A stretch of 64,000 nucleotides of DNA from Caldilineaceae bacterium. GTDB taxonomy: Bacteria > Chloroflexota > Anaerolineae > Caldilineales > Caldilineaceae. Every line of letters starts with the position of its first letter. Within the stretch, counting starts at the first letter, position 1. The stretch lies in the NCBI GenBank assembly GCA_019637645.1, contig JAHBVH010000044.1:12430-76429 (forward strand), read 5' to 3'. Under the pieces are notes generated by a model. It saw only the letters and a program-made list of their open reading frames with translations. It had not been told where the DNA came from and searched no databases. Shown here piece after piece: positions 18,703 through 27,490 of this stretch. The translations under genes were made by a program, and so were the position numbers.

Positions 18703-19953
18703 TTACAAACTAGCCAAGCGACGCTCTAAAAACCGCCGTTGGGGGCCTTGTTCAGTCAAGGCAAGGGCCTGTTCATACGCGGCCCGCGCCGCGGCTGTTT
18801 CCCCCATGCGCCGATAGAGGTCGGCGCGGGCCGCGTGGGTCAGGTGATACTTTACCAACTCGCCCCGGTCAAGCATGGCGTCAATCAGCGCCAAACCGGC
18901 CGCGGGACCATCGCGCATGGCCACCGCGACGGCTCGGTTAAGCTCAACAATGGCCGACGGGGTGACTTGTAATAAGTGGTCATAGAGTTCAACAATCTGA
19001 GTCCAGTTGGTGGTAGCAAAGGTGGGCGCAGCCGCGTGCATGGCCGCAATCGCGGCTTGTAGGGTATAGGCCCCGACTGGACCGGTGGCAAATGCCTGCC
19101 GGACTAGGTGCATGCCTTCCCCAAGCTGGGCAGACTGCCATAGGGCGCGATCTTGCTCATCCAGTGGAATCAGTTCGCCGGTGGGCGAAGTGCGGGCGGC
19201 CCGGCGGGCTTCGTGGAGTAACATTAATGCTAACAAGCCGAACACTTCGCTTTGGGGCAGCAGTTCACCTAATAACCGACCTAGCCGAATGGCTTCATCA
19301 GAGAGATCGGGGCGGGTCAGGGCTTCGCCCGCGGAGGTACTATATCCTTCGTTGAAGACCAGGTAAATGACTTGTAGCACGGCATCGAGACGGGCTGGTA
19401 ATTCCTGTGCTTCGGGCACTTCGTAGGGAAGGCGGGCTTCGCGAATTTTGGCTTTGGCGCGCACAATGCGTTGGGCCAAGGTGGTAGGCGTAGTGAGAAA
19501 GGCATGGGCAATCGCTTCGGTGGTTAAGCCGCAGACTTCGCGCAACGTTAACGCCACGCGCGCATCGGGGGCTAGGGCCGGATGGCAGCAGGTGAAGATC
19601 AGGCGCAAGCGGTCGTCGGCCACCTCGGCGTCGGGTTGTTGGGCCGGGTCACCACTGCTGGCGTCGATCCGCGTCGCAAGATCGGCCAGGGCGGCGTCAA
19701 AGCGGGCGCGCCGGCGGAGGGTGTCAAGGGCTTTGAAGCGTCCGGCTGATACGAGCCAGGGGCGTGGATTGGCAGGAATACCCGTGGTGGGCCACTGTTC
19801 GGCGGCCGCGCGAAAGGCGTCATGCAAGGCATCTTCGGCCAGGTCAAAATCGCCCAAGAGGCGGATCAACGTCGCAAGGATGCGGCGGGATTCGGCGCGA
19901 TAGAGCGTGGCAAGCCGATCATTTGTCTGGGCAAGGTGCGCTGCGGTGGCCAT
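18703..19953 (-). CDS. ECF42-type RNA polymerase sigma factor with C-terminal TPR-like extension
   Basis: A 416-residue sigma factor: region 2 (LYRAESRRILATLIRLLGDFDLAEDALHDAF, residues ~17-50), region 4 (ALTLREVCGLTTEAIAHAFLTTPTTLAQRIVRAKAKI, ~135-170), then a ~220-residue helical extension with TPR-like end (GETAAARAAYEQALALT). This arrangement is that of ECF42, whose extension replaces an anti-sigma factor in control. The DGPF protein at 17382-17738 is the expected partner. DoxX and Ohr genes lie just upstream on the same strand, 36 bp and more, and may share its message. Confidence 0.92.
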   Translation of the reverse strand: MATAAHLAQTNDRLATLYRAESRRILATLIRLLGDFDLAEDALHDAFRAAAEQWPTTGIPANPRPWLVSAGRFKALDTLRRRARFDAALADLATRIDASSGDPAQQPDAEVADDRLRLIFTCCHPALAPDARVALTLREVCGLTTEAIAHAFLTTPTTLAQRIVRAKAKIREARLPYEVPEAQELPARLDAVLQVIYLVFNEGYSTSAGEALTRPDLSDEAIRLGRLLGELLPQSEVFGLLALMLLHEARRAARTSPTGELIPLDEQDRALWQSAQLGEGMHLVRQAFATGPVGAYTLQAAIAAMHAAAPTFATTNWTQIVELYDHLLQVTPSAIVELNRAVAVAMRDGPAAGLALIDAMLDRGELVKYHLTHAARADLYRRMGETAAARAAYEQALALTEQGPQRRFLERRLASL

Positions 19954-19989
19954 AGAGCCTTCCCTGTCGTAGGTTGGAGCTTCGCAAGG

Positions 19990-20445
19990 TTAGTGCGTCT
20001 CGCTCATCGTACCTTGGTGCTTCCGCCACGCTTGCCATGCTCCCGTCGACCATAGCGCCCACGCCACCAGGAGTGGTTGAAAGAGGAGCCGGATGGCGCG
20101 CGCTTGATCGGAATTTAGGCCAAAGGCATCAACGCTGTTGCGATACTGCGCGAGATTGCCCGGGAAAATCAGGACAAAAAAAGTGGCTACGAGCCAGCCG
20201 ACTTTGGCCTGTTGCTTGGGCAGCGCCAGCAACGCACCACCCAGCAAGATTTCTACCAGCCCGGACAAGATCACCACAAGGTCGCTGTTGAGCGGTACCC
20301 ATCTAGGCACTTGGGCTAAGAACTCGCCCCGCGCCCAGGTCAGGTGGCTGAGCCCAGCGAAGAGGAGGCTAGCACCTAACAGAAGACGAAAGAGCATTTG
20401 AACCAGATTCGTTTTTCCAGATTTGGCGTTTTGGTGGTCTTGCAT
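19990..20445 (-). CDS. DoxX-family membrane protein
   Basis: A 151-residue protein with four predicted membrane helices, including MLFRLLLGASLLFAGLSHL near residue 17-35 and LVEILLGGALLAL near 63-75. This is the DoxX/MauE-like layout. DoxX proteins have been linked to thiol redox and detoxification complexes. It lies between the Ohr gene (9 bp) and the ECF42 gene (36 bp), so an oxidant-response operon is plausible. Confidence 0.85.
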   Translation of the reverse strand: MQDHQNAKSGKTNLVQMLFRLLLGASLLFAGLSHLTWARGEFLAQVPRWVPLNSDLVVILSGLVEILLGGALLALPKQQAKVGWLVATFFVLIFPGNLAQYRNSVDAFGLNSDQARAIRLLFQPLLVAWALWSTGAWQAWRKHQGTMSETH

Positions 20446-20454
20446 GGTGGCTCT

Positions 20455-20880
20455 CTAGCGTAGGTTTAGCTTGACATCCACATTGTTGCGGATCGCGTTG
20501 GAATAGGGACAGATGGCGTGTGCACTTTCTAGTAAGCTTTGGGCAACTTCGCGTTCAACCCCTTCAAGTTCTATATCTAATGCGACGGTGAGACCAAAAC
20601 CGGCTGTTTCAGTTGTTTGCAGCCCCACGGTGGCCGTGACTTTGGGCGTGACTTTGGGCGTGACTTGCACTTTTTGGCTACGGGCGACAAACTGTAATGC
20701 GCTGGCAAAACAAGCCGCGTAGCCAGCTGCAAAGAGTTGTTCGGGGTTGGTGTAGGGTCCCCCTGCGCCGCCCATGGCTTTGGGGATCCGAACTTCTAAT
20801 TGCAATACGCCATCTTCGCTGATCACTTGCCCATCGCGGCCCCCCGTTGCTGTCACGGTCGTTTTGAAAATTTCGCTCAT
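20455..20880 (-). CDS. ohr: Organic hydroperoxide resistance protein (Ohr, OsmC family)
   Basis: A 141-residue Ohr with both catalytic cysteines: Cys57 in AACFASALQF and Cys124 in ICPYSNAIRNN. YTNPEQLFAAGYAACF is typical of Ohr rather than OsmC. It reduces organic hydroperoxides using lipoyl or dithiol donors in the cytoplasm. The stretch VTPKVTPKVTA at residues ~73-83 comes from a 12-bp tandem duplication (20636-20659) that most Ohr proteins lack. A palindrome overlapping a TATAAT box lies 38-57 bp upstream of the start. Confidence 0.93.
   Translation of the reverse strand: MSEIFKTTVTATGGRDGQVISEDGVLQLEVRIPKAMGGAGGPYTNPEQLFAAGYAACFASALQFVARSQKVQVTPKVTPKVTATVGLQTTETAGFGLTVALDIELEGVEREVAQSLLESAHAICPYSNAIRNNVDVKLNLR
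20636..20670. repeat. 12-bp tandem duplication inside ohr
   Basis: GTGACTTTGGGC occurs at 20636-20647 and again at 20648-20659, and a third partial copy (GTGACTTGCAC) follows. It keeps the reading frame and adds four residues (VTPK) to a loop after the first catalytic cysteine region. Confidence 0.8.
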
Positions 20881-20917
20881 CCTTCTACCTTATCATACAT
20901 AGATTGAGTCTCTATCG

Positions 20918-20937
20918 ATTATATCGCAAGCGATATA
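20918..20937 (-). promoter_or_regulatory. Operator and -10 box of ohr
   Basis: The palindrome TATATCGC-AA-GCGATATA (20920-20937) overlaps a minus-strand TATAAT (20923-20918). Its position suggests repressor binding that blocks RNA polymerase. No OhrR gene is adjacent. The -35 region is poor, so an activator is possible. Confidence 0.55.
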
Positions 20938-21009
20938 AGATCGCCGCACCAAACTGCTGCCAGCGGCTTTGTTTCCCAAAGGCATCCATCTCTCCTCTGT
21001 TGAATCAGG

Positions 21010-21567
21010 TTAGGTAGAAGCCGGTGTGGCTAACGCTTGTGCCATCGCAAAGACCGTGCTCACTGTGCGCCAGTTGCGCGCCGTGATCGACACGCCCCAG
21101 CCCTTGCCGATGCTTTCGGCTAGTTTGGAACGGCCAATGCCATCCGGTGCGTGGAGGTAGAAGACCTGATCGATCAAGGCAAAGCGCTCGGTGGGCGTTT
21201 TAAGCGCATCCAGGGTAGCCAAGCCCTGTTGCTTGGGAACGCCGTCCAGAAAAAAGAGGTGGAGAGATTTGGGCTCGGCGGTCCCTTCGGGAAAAGGGTT
21301 GGCTGCTATCGCCGCAGCTAGCGCGTGGCTATCCAGCAGAAAGACCTGGGGCGCAAAGCCGTGCGCTTTCTGAATAGCTGCTGTGATTTCTTGCCCAAGC
21401 GTGGTCTTATCGGTACGTTCGCTTTGAAAGAGAACGTTGCCACTCTGGATATAGGTCTTGACTTGCTGTAGCCCCATCTCTTCCAGCAACGCCGCTAATG
21501 CCTTCATCGGCAACTTGTTGTTTCCACCAACGTTGATTCCCCTGAGCAAGGCAATATAGGTGTTCAT
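21010..21567 (-). CDS. DUF1697 family protein
   Basis: A 185-residue protein with the DUF1697 opening YIALLRGINVGGNNKLPMKAL, the YIQSGNVLFQS block and the C-terminal GRSKLAESIGKGWGVSITARNWRTV segment, the most conserved part of the family. Function in the family is unknown. It stands alone with its own spacer on both sides. Length is normal for the family. Confidence 0.92.
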   Translation of the reverse strand: MNTYIALLRGINVGGNNKLPMKALAALLEEMGLQQVKTYIQSGNVLFQSERTDKTTLGQEITAAIQKAHGFAPQVFLLDSHALAAAIAANPFPEGTAEPKSLHLFFLDGVPKQQGLATLDALKTPTERFALIDQVFYLHAPDGIGRSKLAESIGKGWGVSITARNWRTVSTVFAMAQALATPAST

Positions 21568-21892
21568 TTACCGCTCCTTTGTGGAAGGCACTACTGTCAT
21601 CCGTGCGAAGCTAATTGTAACATGGATAGCTTATTTGTTCTAATCAGTGGTCGTTGGTCGCGGCTTTGGCTACCCCCGCTGGTTAGTTAGCTTATCGTGG
21701 ACTCATCCCCATCGCGCAAGGTCAACTCAGTGCCTGCGTGTTATAGGTTAGCTCCAGGCGTTGGCCCCTTGAGGCGTTGCTATTGGAAAAGTACGCTCAT
21801 TGTACATCACGGTTGTCTTTCCATAAGGGTGTGCTATGCTTGGTGTTTGTTGAAAAGTGAAGCCAAGCATGCGGGCTTGTCAAGGAGGAGAG
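21568..21892. other. Divergent spacer between DUF1697 and SDR genes, 325 bp
   Basis: It holds a hairpin ATGCTTGG (21836-21843) / CCAAGCAT (21863-21870) that ends 11 bases before the strong ribosome binding site AGGAGG of the SDR gene. The hairpin could affect translation of the leader. Nothing else is recognised. Confidence 0.4.
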
Positions 21893-22804
21893 ATGCAACC
21901 ATTAAAAGATAAGATTGCCTTGGTCGCGGGGGCCACCCGTGGCGCGGGGCGGGGGATCGCTGTGGAATTGGGCGCGGCGGGGGCAACGGTCTATGTCACA
22001 GGGCGTACCACCAAGGCGCAAGCCTCCGAATATAACCGGCCCGAAACCATCGAAGAGACCGCGGCGTTGGTGACCGCCGCCGGTGGACAGGGCATCGCCG
22101 TCCCTACGGATCATTTAGTGCCAGCGCAGGTGGAAGCACTGGTCCAACGTATTGACCAAGAAGTAGGGCGCTTGGACCTGCTCGTCAACGATATTTGGGG
22201 TGGCGAGTTGTTGATCGAGTGGAACGTACCCGTGTGGGAGCACTCCTTGGAGAAAGGGTTGCGCTTGCTGCGGCTGGCGCTTGACACCCATCTCATCACC
22301 AGCCACTATGCGTTGCCCTTGTTGATCCGCCAACCTGGTGGGCTGCTTGTGGAGATGACCGATGGCACCACCACCTATAATCGGGACCACTACCGCTTGA
22401 ATGTCTATTATGATTTGGCGAAAAGTTCGGTCAACCGCATGGCGTGGGCGCTGGCGCAAGAGCTGGCCCCGCAAGGCTGCACCGCGCTGGCACTGACCCC
22501 AGGATGGCTGCGTTCGGAGATGATGTTGGCGTTCTACGGCGTGACCGAAGCCAATTGGCGCGATGCTATCACCAAAGAGCCCGATTTTGGCATTTCCGAA
22601 ACCCCCCATTTTGTTGGCCGCGCCGTTGCCCATCTCGCCGCTGATCCCGCGGTGAATCGCTACAATGGCGCTTCTCTCTCCAGTGGTGAACTGGCTCAGG
22701 TCTATGGCTTTACCGATCTTGATGGCTCCCAGCCAGATGCGTGGGGCTATATCGTGGAGGTGCGCGAGGGCGGGAAAAAGGCAAGCGTAGAGGCGTATCG
22801 GTAG
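21893..22804 (+). CDS. Short-chain dehydrogenase/reductase (SDR)
   Basis: A 303-residue classical SDR: nucleotide-binding GATRGAGRGIA near residue 13, an arginine in the VTGRTT segment that favours NADP, and catalytic Tyr and Lys in YYDLAKSSV. The NNAG motif reads VNDIWGG. The C-terminal half is longer than in most SDRs, as in several unnamed SDRs of soil bacteria. ATG at 21893 is chosen because AAGGAGGAGAG precedes it; the longer frame adds 12 residues. Substrate unknown. Confidence 0.88.
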   Translation: MQPLKDKIALVAGATRGAGRGIAVELGAAGATVYVTGRTTKAQASEYNRPETIEETAALVTAAGGQGIAVPTDHLVPAQVEALVQRIDQEVGRLDLLVNDIWGGELLIEWNVPVWEHSLEKGLRLLRLALDTHLITSHYALPLLIRQPGGLLVEMTDGTTTYNRDHYRLNVYYDLAKSSVNRMAWALAQELAPQGCTALALTPGWLRSEMMLAFYGVTEANWRDAITKEPDFGISETPHFVGRAVAHLAADPAVNRYNGASLSSGELAQVYGFTDLDGSQPDAWGYIVEVREGGKKASVEAYR

Positions 22805-22936
22805 CGGTCTGCGTAGCTTCTGCTTTACATTTGTCGCGTCGTATAATGGTGAGTCGATCTGCCATCGTTTATAATACGGAGAGACAACCTTCCCGCGAGA
22901 GCAAACATTTCAAGAGAACAAGAGAGCAGCTTTGTT

Positions 22937-24220
22937 ATGGACGCGTTGACGCTACAACCGATTACAAAAATTGAGGGGGAGATCAATCTCCCGGGATCGA
23001 AGAGTTTATCAAACCGGGCCCTGTTACTGGCCGCCTTGGCCCAAGGCGAGACGGCGATCTTGAATCTGCTCGACAGTGATGATATCCGCCATATGCTTAA
23101 CGCGCTCCAACGGCTGGGCGTCACCTATACGCGGTCGGCGGATGGCACGCGCTGCACGGTGGTGGGCAAGGGGGGGCCGTTCCACGTTCCTGAGGCGGTC
23201 GAACTCTATTTGGGCAATGCCGGAACGGCCATGCGCCCTTTGTGCGCGGCCTTGTCTTTGGGCCGTGGTGAATTTACCCTCACCGGCGAGCCACGCATGG
23301 AAGAGCGCCCGATTGGGGCCTTGGTGGATTCTTTACGCCAAGCCGGTGGTCAGATTGACTATTTGAAAGCAGAGGGCTATCCACCACTGCGAATTGTCGC
23401 CAATGGGTTGCGTGGGGGCGCTATAAGTGTCGATGGTACCATCTCTAGCCAATTTCTCACCGCGATCTTGATGGCTTGTCCACTGGCCCAGCAGGATACG
23501 ATCATCCGTGTGCTGGGTGATCTCGTCTCGAAGCCCTATATCGACATTACGATCCATACCATGCAGCAATTTGGCATCACTGTCCAGAATGATGCCTATC
23601 GGGAATTTGCCATTGCCGGCCAGCAGCACTACCAGTCGCCCGGAAAATTCCTCGTGGAGGGGGATGCCTCTTCCGCTTCGTACTTTATGGCCGCCGCGGC
23701 GATTAAGGGGGGCGCGGTCAAAGTGACGGGCATTGGCAAGGGCAGTATTCAGGGCGATGTGCAATTTGCCCAAGTGCTAGAGGCAATGGGCGCGCAGGTC
23801 ACTTGGGCCGATGACGCGATTACCGTCGAACGGGGCCAACTGCACGGCATCGACCTGGATCTCAATCATATTCCCGACGCCGCCATGACCATTGCCACCA
23901 CCGCGCTCTTTGCCGAGGGGCCAACTGCGATCCGCAACATCTATAACTGGCGCGTCAAGGAGACCGACCGGCTGCACGCCATGACCACCGAACTGCGCAA
24001 AGTGGGGGCCACGGTAGTGGAAGGCCGCGACTTTATTGAGATTACACCCCCGGCCACTATCCGCCACGCGGCCATTGACACCTACAACGACCACCGTATT
24101 GCCATGTGCTTCTCGCTTTTGGCCCTCGATCCGGCTTCAGTTACGATCAACAACCCCCAGTGTACCGCCAAGACCTTTCCCGACTATTTTGAGAAGCTGG
24201 AGAGCGTGGCTCGGCACTAG
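22937..24220 (+). CDS. aroA: 3-phosphoshikimate 1-carboxyvinyltransferase (EPSP synthase)
   Basis: A complete 427-residue EPSP synthase of the shikimate pathway, joining phosphoenolpyruvate to shikimate-3-phosphate. Seen are [18 protein letters not shown] at the N-terminus, [11 protein letters not shown] (the class I, glyphosate-sensitive form with Gly and Pro retained), the catalytic KETDRL block ([10 protein letters not shown]), and [10 protein letters not shown] near the end. It is not in a shikimate gene cluster here. A large hairpin follows 25 bp downstream. Confidence 0.97.
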   Translation: MDALTLQPITKIEGEINLPGSKSLSNRALLLAALAQGETAILNLLDSDDIRHMLNALQRLGVTYTRSADGTRCTVVGKGGPFHVPEAVELYLGNAGTAMRPLCAALSLGRGEFTLTGEPRMEERPIGALVDSLRQAGGQIDYLKAEGYPPLRIVANGLRGGAISVDGTISSQFLTAILMACPLAQQDTIIRVLGDLVSKPYIDITIHTMQQFGITVQNDAYREFAIAGQQHYQSPGKFLVEGDASSASYFMAAAAIKGGAVKVTGIGKGSIQGDVQFAQVLEAMGAQVTWADDAITVERGQLHGIDLDLNHIPDAAMTIATTALFAEGPTAIRNIYNWRVKETDRLHAMTTELRKVGATVVEGRDFIEITPPATIRHAAIDTYNDHRIAMCFSLLALDPASVTINNPQCTAKTFPDYFEKLESVARH

Positions 24221-24244
24221 TCACCGCGGATTTGATTGATAGGG

Positions 24245-24311
24245 GGACGCGGATCAACGCGGAAGGACGCGGTTCAAACAAATCAGCGTCCTTCCGCGTT
24301 GATCCGCGTCC
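24245..24311. terminator. GACGCGGAT-family 26-bp hairpin after aroA
   Basis: Perfect arms at 24245-24270 and 24286-24311 with a 15-base loop. Built from repeated ACGCGGA units. It sits between convergent aroA and the GyrI-like gene and can serve both as terminator. Confidence 0.75.
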
Positions 24312-24330
24312 TCGCCTTCACCCAGCACCG

Positions 24331-24825
24331 TTACGCGGTTAGATAGGCGATTTCAGTCTCCCATTTCTGGGGATTGGGTTCCTCGGCGGGGTCGGTTAGG
24401 TAGAATTCGAGATTGGCGTCCCAGACTCGCTCGTGGTCGCGAGTCTTCCACGTGATCCCTTGGGCTTTGCCCCATTGCATCAGCGCTTGATGCGCGCCGG
24501 TTAGATCATCAAAGGGGCCAGTATTGAGGATGACCCCATAGCGTCCGGCTGGCAATTGGCTGGCGATGATCTCACCGGCGCTTTGCAAGGGGGTGGCGAC
24601 CGGCCAACCCACTTCAACATCAAAGAGATCGGTTTCCATCTCGATCACCAGATACCGAAAGAAGGGCGCACCGGCGGGAGCCATGCCTTGGGTTTGGAGC
24701 CAGTGCAAGATCTCATCATGCAGGGGCGGCAACACACGCCCTAATTCATGGATAGGCACTTGGCGGCGGAGCAGCGCAACATAGGGCTGGGCGGCGCGTT
24801 CTTCGAGCTTTGGTGTGGATATCAT
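24331..24825 (-). CDS. GyrI-like effector-binding domain protein
   Basis: A 164-residue stand-alone GyrI-like domain (VALLRRQVPIHELGRVLPPLHDEI, LPAGRYGVILNTGPFDDL, DANLEFYLTDP). The same domain type is fused to the AraC regulator encoded just upstream on this strand (24917-25828), 91 bp away. They may bind the same ligand, with this one acting as sink or competitor (inference). ATG at 24825 has GGAGG 5 bases upstream; the longer frame adds 21 unlikely residues. Confidence 0.85.
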   Translation of the reverse strand: MISTPKLEERAAQPYVALLRRQVPIHELGRVLPPLHDEILHWLQTQGMAPAGAPFFRYLVIEMETDLFDVEVGWPVATPLQSAGEIIASQLPAGRYGVILNTGPFDDLTGAHQALMQWGKAQGITWKTRDHERVWDANLEFYLTDPAEEPNPQKWETEIAYLTA

Positions 24826-24916
24826 TGATTCCTCCATGGAAAAACAAGAAAGTTGGTAAGTAAAAATGGGCATGAACCACGCAGGCACACGCAGGCGCTT
24901 TGTGGTTAAAACCGTC

Positions 24917-25828
24917 TCACACTAGTGGGATGAGAATTTCGGTGCGTAGTTGCGTGGGCGGCGTTGTGTTGACGTTATTAAGATAGATTTCAAGGGGCGG
25001 CACGTCACGGAGACGCTCATGGCTGCGCGGTAGCCAATCGCGATAGGCTACATTCCAGCTTTGCCACAAGGTATCGTAGGCTCCCTTGTGTTGAAAGATC
25101 GCCCACCGGCCCGCGGGCAACACTTGCAGCGCGATTGCGCCAACCGGTTCCACTTGGGCCTCTGCCTTGAGAATAACCCCGGCGTCGAAGCGACAGTGCG
25201 CATGGGGAACTAGGTCGTAATCATCAGGGGTAATGCCGACACAGCCCTCGAATGCGTGCAGTAGTTGCTGCTGCTGGAGGTAGCCAAAGAGAGTATCAAA
25301 GGCACGGTTGGCGGCTTGGGCAAAGCTATACTCGATCATACCCCAACCGCGTACATAAAGGATACGGAGGTCGGGCAAGGTGCGAATTTCCGGTTGGGGG
25401 CGGCGCCGTGAAGCAGCCGGGGCAAGTGGCTGCTGGATCAAAAGTGCATAGGCGGCGTTGCGCTCCATCGTCCGAAAGGTGGTGGGCGGCACGCCAAAGC
25501 GCTGCCGAAAGGCTTTGGTAAACGCGGCGGGGGTCTGGTAGCCAGCCGCTAGCCCGATCGCGGTGACTGCTTCTTCGGTGTGTAGCAGCCGTTGCACTGC
25601 CATCGCCATCCGCACGCGCAACACATATTGGGCAACTGTCTCCCCCATGATCCCTGCAAAGATGCGATGAAAGTGAAAGGCCGAAAAGCCTGCCTGTTCG
25701 GCGAGGGTGGCCAACAGCAACTCGTCATCAAGATGATGCTGAATATAGGCAGTCACTTGATCGATGGCGGCATGGTAATCGATCTGCGTTGGTTCTAGGC
25801 TACTGGTTTGCGTTGCGTTTCTCTTCAT
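24917..25828 (-). CDS. AraC-family regulator with C-terminal GyrI-like domain
   Basis: A 303-residue regulator. Residues ~20-120 are the AraC double helix-turn-helix (LATLAEQAGFSAFHFHRIF, IGLAAGYQTPAAFTKAFRQRFG), and ~145-303 a GyrI-like effector-binding domain (DLRILYVRGWGMIEYS, LPAGRWAIFQHKGAYDTL, LEIYLNN). This is the SoxS/Rob layout in which the C-terminal domain senses a small molecule. AGGA lies 8 bases before ATG 25828. It probably controls itself and the downstream GyrI-like gene. Confidence 0.92.
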   Translation of the reverse strand: MKRNATQTSSLEPTQIDYHAAIDQVTAYIQHHLDDELLLATLAEQAGFSAFHFHRIFAGIMGETVAQYVLRVRMAMAVQRLLHTEEAVTAIGLAAGYQTPAAFTKAFRQRFGVPPTTFRTMERNAAYALLIQQPLAPAASRRRPQPEIRTLPDLRILYVRGWGMIEYSFAQAANRAFDTLFGYLQQQQLLHAFEGCVGITPDDYDLVPHAHCRFDAGVILKAEAQVEPVGAIALQVLPAGRWAIFQHKGAYDTLWQSWNVAYRDWLPRSHERLRDVPPLEIYLNNVNTTPPTQLRTEILIPLV

Positions 25829-26005
25829 AGGCTAGATCCTAGCACGATTGTTCTAGGCGCGCTATTCCAAACTTGCGCAATGGGGAGAGCGGGGCAAACG
25901 TTGAAGCCGTTGCCTCGATGGATGGCTTGGTGCGCGCTCCCTGGCACGCGCTGGATAAACGTCTAGAATCCAGCGTCTAGTCATAAAGCGCGCAAAAATT
26001 GGCTC

Positions 26006-26034
26006 TTGACAAATATATCCGTTGCGGATATAAT
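26006..26034 (+). promoter_or_regulatory. Consensus promoter and operator of the PadR gene; leaderless start
   Basis: TTGACA (26006-26011), 17-base spacer, TATAAT (26029-26034): a perfect sigma-70 promoter. The palindrome TATATCCG-TTG-CGGATATA (26014-26032) fills the spacer and overlaps the -10 box, as expected of an autoregulating PadR repressor. The PadR ATG at 26041 is 6 bases after the -10 box, so the transcript should start at or next to the A of ATG. Confidence 0.8.
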
Positions 26035-26040
26035 GACTGT

Positions 26041-26403
26041 ATGCCATCAATGACGAATGCTCCACCTTTAACACCCGCTGTTTTCCATATTTTGCTGGCG
26101 TTAGCCACTGGCGAGCGCCACGGCTACGGCATCATGAAACAGGTGGAGCTGGATTCGCAGGGGCAGGTAAAGATGGGGCCGGGCACGCTCTATGGTTCGC
26201 TCAAACGGATGCTCGATGCAGGGTTGGTCCAAGAGAGTGATCGCCGTGTTGATCCAGCTTTGGATGACGAGCGGCGGATCTACTATGGGCTTACGGCCCT
26301 TGGTCAACGCCAGTTGACCGCCGAATTGGCTCGCTACCAGCAGATCGTAGCCCTGGCGCGTGGACGTAAGCTTTTGCCGGAAACCCTGGCCGATGGCGCA
26401 TAA
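26041..26403 (+). CDS. PadR-family transcriptional regulator
   Basis: A 120-residue PadR protein: winged helix from residue ~10 (FHILLALATGERHGYGIMKQVE, GTLYGSLKRMLDAGLVQES, RRIYYGLTALGQRQL) and a short C-terminal dimerisation helix. PadR proteins repress efflux or membrane-stress genes until a ligand binds. There is no ribosome binding site, and the ATG coincides with the predicted transcription start; an ATG three codons later is possible. It overlaps the next gene by 11 bp, so the membrane protein is its likely target. Confidence 0.93.
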   Translation: MPSMTNAPPLTPAVFHILLALATGERHGYGIMKQVELDSQGQVKMGPGTLYGSLKRMLDAGLVQESDRRVDPALDDERRIYYGLTALGQRQLTAELARYQQIVALARGRKLLPETLADGA

Positions 26404-26989
26404 CCGAACAATCGCCCGTACGCTTTATAAAAAACTACTCTTGCTCTATCCCCCCGCTTTTCAGGCGCGCTTTGGCGAGTCGATGTTGCAAATATTCCAG
26501 GATCTGGAAGGTGAACAGCAACATCAGTCAACCCTAAGTCGCTTCACCTTGTTGCTGTGGTTGTTTTTTGATACGACGCGTGGAATCGTTAAAGAAAATT
26601 TGCTACGGATTTCATCAGGAGGCGCGATGAAACAGATGAGTCACTTACTTTCCCAATGGCGCATACGCGGAAAAGATGTCAGCACGGCTGTGCTGACAAG
26701 CACAACGCTCGTGTTCCCCTTTTTGATCCTCGAAGCGATTTTTCAGCCAATCACGTTGCAAAGTATCCCTAGCCTAGCCATTCTCTTTGCCCTCTTGTGG
26801 TTGCTCCCCCTGGCTTTCATGCTGACGCTGACGCCGCTAGTCCGTACGGCACGGGCAGGAGCCATGCTGATGACCAATCCATTGCCCACCTTGCTAAAAG
26901 TCGCATTTCTGGCGATCCTCTTCCTCTTCTGGAGCAGTCTGCTCCTAGACCAGTTGCCCTGTTTTCTGGGGGTACCAAACTGTGATTAG
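26393..26989 (+). CDS. Membrane protein co-transcribed with PadR
   Basis: A 198-residue protein. Its N-terminus (ARTLYKKLLLLYPPAFQARFG, SMLQIFQDL) resembles the soluble prefix domain found in ABC permease-like proteins paired with PadR regulators. About four hydrophobic helices follow (LVFPFLILEAIF, LAILFALLWLLPLAFML, LKVAFLAILFLFWSSLLL). It has no transport motif. It overlaps padR by 11 bp and is thus coupled. Likely a membrane component controlled by PadR; function unknown. Confidence 0.75.
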   Translation: MAHNRTIARTLYKKLLLLYPPAFQARFGESMLQIFQDLEGEQQHQSTLSRFTLLLWLFFDTTRGIVKENLLRISSGGAMKQMSHLLSQWRIRGKDVSTAVLTSTTLVFPFLILEAIFQPITLQSIPSLAILFALLWLLPLAFMLTLTPLVRTARAGAMLMTNPLPTLLKVAFLAILFLFWSSLLLDQLPCFLGVPNCD

Positions 26990-27074
26990 ACTGGGGCAGC
27001 TACTGAACTGCTGACCAGTCAATGCACTCAGCGTCATAAAAGAGAACAAGCAAGCAATAGAAAGTAGGCAAACC

Positions 27075-27467
27075 ATGGCCGATTTGACCGATCTACAGCG
27101 CATTGCGCTGGCCCTCCCAGAGACGGTGCAGGAAGAAGGCGAGCGGATTGCCTATGCCGTCCTGAATAAAGGCAAACGCAAGGGGATTGCCTGGGTTTGG
27201 TTGGAGCGCGTCGATCCCAAAAAGGCCCGCGTGCCCAACCCCGCGGTCATTGCCATTCGCGTGCGCAATAACCTGGAAAAAGAGATGTTGATTGAGGCGG
27301 AGCCAGCCAAGTTCTTCACCGAACCGCACTATAACGGTTTCCCCGCGATCCTGGTCCGGCTGGCTGTCGTGGAGGCCAATGAACTTGAGACGTTACTGCT
27401 CAACGCCTGGCGTTGTCAAGCGCCTGCCGCGCTCGTGAAACGTCATGACCACGCTGCTACGGCATAG
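27075..27467 (+). CDS. MmcQ/YjbR-family protein
   Basis: A 130-residue protein of the MmcQ/YjbR fold: DLQRIALALPETVQEE at the start, a central VIAIRVRNNLEKEMLIEAEPAKFFTEPHYNGFPAILVRL that is the family core, and a helix ELETLLLNAW near the end. YjbR proteins resemble double-wing DNA-binding folds but have no settled role. It stands alone, 85 bp after the membrane protein gene. Confidence 0.9.
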   Translation: MADLTDLQRIALALPETVQEEGERIAYAVLNKGKRKGIAWVWLERVDPKKARVPNPAVIAIRVRNNLEKEMLIEAEPAKFFTEPHYNGFPAILVRLAVVEANELETLLLNAWRCQAPAALVKRHDHAATA

Positions 27468-27490
27468 CTGTTCGCGTAAACTTGCCATGG

